From the NCBI GenBank assembly GCA_017545505.1, contig JAFWNB010000005.1, positions 1-64,000 on the forward strand: a DNA stretch of 64,000 nt, in the 5' to 3' direction. This DNA comes from Candidatus Saccharimonadota bacterium (GTDB lineage Bacteria; Patescibacteriota; Saccharimonadia; Saccharimonadales; Saccharimonadaceae). Under the pieces are notes generated by a model, which saw only the letters and a program-made list of their open reading frames with translations, had not been told where the DNA came from and did not search any database. Below, in pieces: positions 60,001-64,000 of the stretch. Both the position numbers and the translations under genes were made by a program. Positions within the stretch are counted from its first letter, which is position 1. Every line of letters begins with the position of its first letter.

Positions 60001-61252
60001 AAAACTCGAAAACAACCCACGTACAATTTCAGCAAAAGAGTTCGAGATCCTAAAGAAGTCTATTGCTGACAATCCTGATTATTTCGAGGCAAGACCGATT
60101 CTGCTAAGCGATAGGACCGGCGAGTTTGTAATCATTGCTGGAAATCAACGTTACGACGCGGCGAAAGCCCTTGGAATGGATCAAGTTCCGACTTATTTAT
60201 TGCACGGGCTATCCGAAGAACGCGAGCGAGAAATCGTGATTCGCGATAATGTAAATAACGGCGAATGGGATTTAGATAAACTTGCGGCAGAATGGTCAGA
60301 TCTAAATCTTTCTGACTGGGGCCTAGACCTAGATCTTCCAGAAGAAGAAAAAGAAATTATCGAAGATGTTGCTCCGGAGCTCGACGATGAAAACGAGCCG
60401 ATTAGTCGTCCTGGCGAAGTTTATCAGCTCGGTCGTCATCGTTTGATGTGTGGTGATTCGACAAAAATAGAGGATGTAGAAAAGTTGATGGATGGTAAAA
60501 TCGCAACGCTTCTCTATACTGACCCACCATATGGCGTTAATTATAAAAGCAAAAAACGTGGATCGATAAAGAACGACGACTTAAAAGATTCTGTCCTCTA
60601 TGATTTTCTTTATGACGCATTTTCTGCCGCCGAACCACACCTTTCAGAAACGTGCGCCGTATATTGTTGGTTTGCAAGCTCTAACCATATCGAGTTCAGA
60701 AAAGCCCTTGAAGATGCCGGATTTTCCTACAAAGAAGAATTAATCTGGAATAAAGGCATGACGCTCGGTCGATATGATTATCATTACGCACATGAAGCTT
60801 GTATGTATCTCCAAAGAACCGGCAAACACGCCGCTTGGTATGGAGCGAGAGATAAAAAAACGATTTTAGGGTTAAAAAGACGAGATTTGTCAGAGATGAA
60901 AAAAGAAGAACTTGTAAAGATGTTCGAAAATCTCAAGGACGAATCAACGGTCTGGGATTATGATCGTGACAAAGTAACGACATATGTTCACCCAACACAG
61001 AAACCAGTTACGCTCGGAGCGAATGCTATGAGAAACTCGAGTAGAGTGAACGAAATAATCTTAGATTTATTTACCGGATCCGGCAGTTCGATTATGGCGG
61101 CCGAGCAGACTGATAGAATATGCTACGCGATGGAACTTGACCCGAAGTTCTGTGACGTAATCAGAAAACGGTACTTCAGATTTGTTAATCATCTGAATAT
61201 TGACGACGATGATTCCGGATGGGATGAGTTTACCGCCAAAATCGGAGAATAA
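59972..61252 (+). CDS. ParB-like nuclease domain fused to DNA methyltransferase
   Basis: 426 aa from ATG 59972 (AAGGAG 5-6 bases upstream). Residues 1-90: ParB/Srx domain (LKKLENNPRTISAKEFEILK, EFVIIAGNQRYDAAKALGMD). Residues about 160-420: beta-type methylase with catalytic TDPPYGVNYKSKK first and SAM motif LDLFTGSGSSIMAAEQ last. Such fusions are common next to terminase genes of Gram-positive phages and probably protect phage DNA or mark packaging sites. Confidence 0.93.
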   Translation: MEYRNILELKKLENNPRTISAKEFEILKKSIADNPDYFEARPILLSDRTGEFVIIAGNQRYDAAKALGMDQVPTYLLHGLSEEREREIVIRDNVNNGEWDLDKLAAEWSDLNLSDWGLDLDLPEEEKEIIEDVAPELDDENEPISRPGEVYQLGRHRLMCGDSTKIEDVEKLMDGKIATLLYTDPPYGVNYKSKKRGSIKNDDLKDSVLYDFLYDAFSAAEPHLSETCAVYCWFASSNHIEFRKALEDAGFSYKEELIWNKGMTLGRYDYHYAHEACMYLQRTGKHAAWYGARDKKTILGLKRRDLSEMKKEELVKMFENLKDESTVWDYDRDKVTTYVHPTQKPVTLGANAMRNSSRVNEIILDLFTGSGSSIMAAEQTDRICYAMELDPKFCDVIRKRYFRFVNHLNIDDDDSGWDEFTAKIGE

Positions 61253-61255
61253 AAA

Positions 61256-61813
61256 ATGGCGAAAGCTACGTCAAAATCGATCCAGAAATCGCCAAATAAT
61301 TTTGATGTAAAAAATACAACAGTATCCACTTCAACGCAAGTGGATAAACAGAGGTCGAGTAAAACTATAAAAACGACCAAAAATCCACCTAGAAAAACAG
61401 CAAAAAATACAGCAAAACGTGACGAAAAAGGACGCTTCGTTAAAGGATATCAACCGCCAACTACATTTAAAGACCGTCCCGACGACCGCTATGATATTAC
61501 AAAAGACGACAACTTTAATCCTCGTCATTCTCCACGTTATCAGCTCCGAAAGCTCTGGGCGATGCCAAAAGATGACGTAAAAAAGAAGATTATGACCGCT
61601 GAAACGGCAACGGATATTACCTATGGAGAGTATCTAGCACTCTTACAGGCTAATCGGGCTCGACGATCAAGTAAAGACTTTGAAACGACCATGAACCAGG
61701 CCGAGGGCGCACCGCTTCAGCCAATTGATATGGAAATAGCTGAAGAAGAAAAATCGCCATACGACGAATTGACAGCTGACGAAATCCGAAAACTACTAGG
61801 AGAGATAGAATGA
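61256..61813 (+). CDS. Terminase small-subunit-like or packaging-associated protein
   Basis: 185 aa. Lys/Thr-rich disordered start, then RDEKGRFVKGYQPP, a motif often found at the beginning of DUF5681/small-terminase-type phage proteins, and a helical end (MTAETATDITYGEYLALLQA; LTADEIRKLLGEIE). Position between the ParB-methylase and the large terminase, with a 4-base overlap to the latter, supports a role in DNA recognition for packaging. Confidence 0.6.
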   Translation: MAKATSKSIQKSPNNFDVKNTTVSTSTQVDKQRSSKTIKTTKNPPRKTAKNTAKRDEKGRFVKGYQPPTTFKDRPDDRYDITKDDNFNPRHSPRYQLRKLWAMPKDDVKKKIMTAETATDITYGEYLALLQANRARRSSKDFETTMNQAEGAPLQPIDMEIAEEEKSPYDELTADEIRKLLGEIE

Positions 61814-63276
61814 ATAAACTAATTGAAAGGCTTCGCACCGATCCGAAACAAAATCTTGAAATGAGATTATCTCTTGCGAGAAAGAGTTTCATTGATTATT
61901 GCCGATTGCTATATCCTGCGCATTACACAAAAGAACGAAAATATCTTACAGAAATCTGCAACGATATTCAAAACTTCATGAGCCAGAGCGAAAAGCATTT
62001 TCTAGTAATAAATCTGCCACCTCGCCACTATAAATCTTTTACAGCGACTTGCCTGGTAGAATGGATATTCGGCCAAAATCCCGAACTCGCCGTCATGACT
62101 GGTTCATACAATGAAATACTTTCTACCTCATTTGCAAGAAAGGTACGCGATACGATTAATCAACGAAAAGTCGATACCCGAATTGTATATACCGATATCT
62201 TCCCAGAAACACGAATAAAGCAAGGCCAAGCGAGTGCGTCGCTGTGGGCTCTAAATGGTTCGAGTAAGAATAATTATCTTGCAACATCTCCAACAGGTAC
62301 TGCGACCGGCTTCGGAGCAAATATAGTTCTAATTGACGATATTATTAAAAATGCCGAGGAAGCCTACAATGAGATGACTCTTGAAAAACATTGGTCTTGG
62401 TTCACAAATACAATGATTCAACGACTTGAGGGCCAGAATTGGAAAGTTATAGTAATTATGACAAGATGGGCTTTAGGCGACTTGGCTGGACGGATTATTG
62501 AGTCATATCCAAATGATGCAGTTGTGATTACAAAAAAGGCAGTGCAAGACGATGGGGTTATGCTCTGCCCCAGCATTCTCTCAAGAAAAGATTATGATCT
62601 AAAAACGCGAGAAATGAATAATGACATAGTAGAAGCGAACTATAATCAAAAACCAATAGACGTAGGCGGCAGACTATATCAGAGCTTTAAGGAGTGGGAA
62701 ATATTGCCGGAGAATGCTGACAAGACCATAAATTTTACAGATACCGCCGACACAGGCTCTGATTACCTCTGTTCGGTAAATGGAGTAATCTACGAGAATG
62801 AGTTTTATATTACAGATTTAGTCTTTACGGATGAGCCGATGGAAACAACCGAAAAACAGGTCGCGGAGCTCTTGGCGTCTGGAGAAGTAAGCGAAGCCAG
62901 GATAGAAAGCAATAATGGCGGTCGCGGATTCGCCAGAAATGTAGAAAGACTCCTCATTGAAAAGTATCAGTCAAACAAAACGGATATCCGGGCTATTCCG
63001 CAAACCCACAATAAAGAGTCTAGAATACTCGCTAGCTCAGCTTGGGTGGCGAATCACATTTATATGCCACAAAACTGGCGAATTCGTTTCCCTGATTTCT
63101 ATCGACAAGTCATGAATTATCAGAAAAAAGGCAAAAACGAGCATGATGATGCCGTGGATGTTCTAGCGAGCATTTATGAATATGTGTCGGAGCCACGGGA
63201 AGTGGAACTGATAGACAAATCGGTGCTTACGAGCTCACCTCGAAATAGACACCGCAATTATTGGAAAGGAATCTAA
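61810..63276 (+). CDS. terL: Phage terminase large subunit
   Basis: 488 aa. ATPase: FLVINLPPRHYKSFTATCLV (deviant Walker A, PPRHYKS), motif SYNEILSTSFAR, Walker B in ANIVLIDDIIKNAEEAYNE. The C-terminal nuclease (RNase H fold) starts at FTDTADTGSDYLCSVNGVIY, with ARIESNNGGRGFAR and EHDDAVDVLASIYEY providing acidic residues. It packs DNA into the capsid. Directly followed by portal. Confidence 0.93.
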   Translation: MNKLIERLRTDPKQNLEMRLSLARKSFIDYCRLLYPAHYTKERKYLTEICNDIQNFMSQSEKHFLVINLPPRHYKSFTATCLVEWIFGQNPELAVMTGSYNEILSTSFARKVRDTINQRKVDTRIVYTDIFPETRIKQGQASASLWALNGSSKNNYLATSPTGTATGFGANIVLIDDIIKNAEEAYNEMTLEKHWSWFTNTMIQRLEGQNWKVIVIMTRWALGDLAGRIIESYPNDAVVITKKAVQDDGVMLCPSILSRKDYDLKTREMNNDIVEANYNQKPIDVGGRLYQSFKEWEILPENADKTINFTDTADTGSDYLCSVNGVIYENEFYITDLVFTDEPMETTEKQVAELLASGEVSEARIESNNGGRGFARNVERLLIEKYQSNKTDIRAIPQTHNKESRILASSAWVANHIYMPQNWRIRFPDFYRQVMNYQKKGKNEHDDAVDVLASIYEYVSEPREVELIDKSVLTSSPRNRHRNYWKGI

Positions 63277-64000
63277 ATGATATACACTTTACCAAAAGAT
63301 ACAAAAATAACCGCCCAAGTAATTAAGGACGCAATCGACTATAACGAGAAGAGGCGACCAAGGTTCGATCTTCTCGATAAATACTACATTGGAGATCAGG
63401 CTATTACGCATCGCGAGAAACCAGACATTCTCAGGAATAATCGTGTTATGGTTAATCACGCCAAATATATCGTCGATACAAATGTCGGGTATTTGCTCGG
63501 AAACCCTGTGGATTATCAGGTAACTGACGGAATCGATATCGAACCACTCCTCGATATTTACAAGAAACAAACTATGAATGATATCGATTCCGAAATCGCT
63601 AAAGACTGTGCGATTTTTGGGATGCAATATGAGTATGTCTACGCAGACGAAAATGCCGAACCTAAATCTGCTGTCCTCGACGTTAGAAATACCATTATAG
63701 TCTACGATAACACCTTACAGCATAATAAAATGTTTGCCGTGAATTATCGTCCACAATTCGAGAAGCCTACTGATGAGAAACCGGCATATTACGACGTAAT
63801 TGTTGCAGATAAAGAAATTGTCAGCAGCTACAAGCTGATCAACGATAAACTAGAGCTGGTTGGCGAAGAAAAACACGCATTCCAAGACGTCCCAGTCGTA
63901 GAATACGTCAATAACAAAGAATATTTGGGTGATTTCGAACCGGTCATCTCGCTGATTGACGCATATAATCTAATCCAAAGCGATCGCGTTAATGACCGTG
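63277..64000 (+). CDS. Phage portal protein (SPP1 gp6-like), partial
   Basis: 241 codons to the window edge; open at the 3' end. AAAGGA lies 6-7 bases before the ATG. The start reads YNEKRRPRFDLLDKYYIGDQ, NRVMVNHAKYIVDTNVGYLLGNPV and AIFGMQYEYVY, matching the SPP1/Phage_prot_Gp6 portal family. It forms the dodecameric gate for DNA. The order terL-portal shows that head genes continue to the right. Confidence 0.92.
   Translation, partial: MIYTLPKDTKITAQVIKDAIDYNEKRRPRFDLLDKYYIGDQAITHREKPDILRNNRVMVNHAKYIVDTNVGYLLGNPVDYQVTDGIDIEPLLDIYKKQTMNDIDSEIAKDCAIFGMQYEYVYADENAEPKSAVLDVRNTIIVYDNTLQHNKMFAVNYRPQFEKPTDEKPAYYDVIVADKEIVSSYKLINDKLELVGEEKHAFQDVPVVEYVNNKEYLGDFEPVISLIDAYNLIQSDRVNDR

Overview
The window looks like a chromosome of a small-genome, low-GC bacterium of the Candidatus Saccharibacteria (TM7) kind. 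This assignment is inference. It rests on a giant secreted protein mixing InlB-type B-repeats with FISUMP-like domains, a single sortase, a ribosomal protein L1 with a long charged N-terminal tail, compact genes, and many TATAAT boxes only 6-9 bases before a start codon. TGA is used as a stop (for example at 17962-17964), which argues against the UGA-glycine candidate phyla.

Layout. 1-14.8 kb is chromosome, nearly all on the minus strand: a giant surface protein, a small membrane-anchored partner, a SufS-like PLP enzyme, then the transcription/translation block secE-nusG, rplK, a 161-aa unknown, rplA, and rplJ-rplL. Most of these units have their own promoter with 17-base spacing. 14.9-29.7 kb is an integrative element next to tRNA-Gln(CUG). 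It carries a large serine recombinase, a rolling-circle-type Rep, a SpoVG-like protein, a T5orf172/GIY-YIG nuclease, a complete type IC restriction-modification operon with an extra gene between hsdS and hsdR, an XRE regulator and a DUF4417 cluster. 29.7-50.0 kb is chromosome again: an archaemetzincin-like protease, a fused ABC/FtsX transporter, a VTC-DUF4956-beta-helix operon, a CAP protein, a class A beta-lactamase-fold protein, CapA, sortase, tRNA-Trp, rpmG, a UvrD-type helicase-nuclease, rmuC, tRNA-Thr(UGU), rubrerythrin, a short-chain dehydrogenase and a CDF transporter. 50.0 kb to the right edge is a prophage. It begins at a 44-base 3' fragment of a tRNA-Thr(GGU) gene, followed by a tyrosine integrase, a four-gene restriction-modification island, small regulatory genes, a lysis module (holin, GH25-Cpl7-LysM endolysin, XhlA-like protein), then a ParB-methyltransferase fusion, terminase and portal.

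Most interesting points. (1) The type IC specificity gene hsdS holds two hypermutable tracts: a 12-bp TAEL-type repeat that should change the spacer of the recognition site, and an (AG)9 tract where a change of one unit cuts the protein to a half-subunit. (2) The gene between hsdS and hsdR sits where the anticodon nuclease PrrC sits in EcoprrI, but is unrelated in size and carries an R-x5-H motif. (3) The two mobile elements share a 33-bp promoter/operator motif (three copies) and a paralogous 99-aa protein. (4) The integrase and lysis transcripts of the prophage both seem to start with leaders that can fold into competing hairpins.
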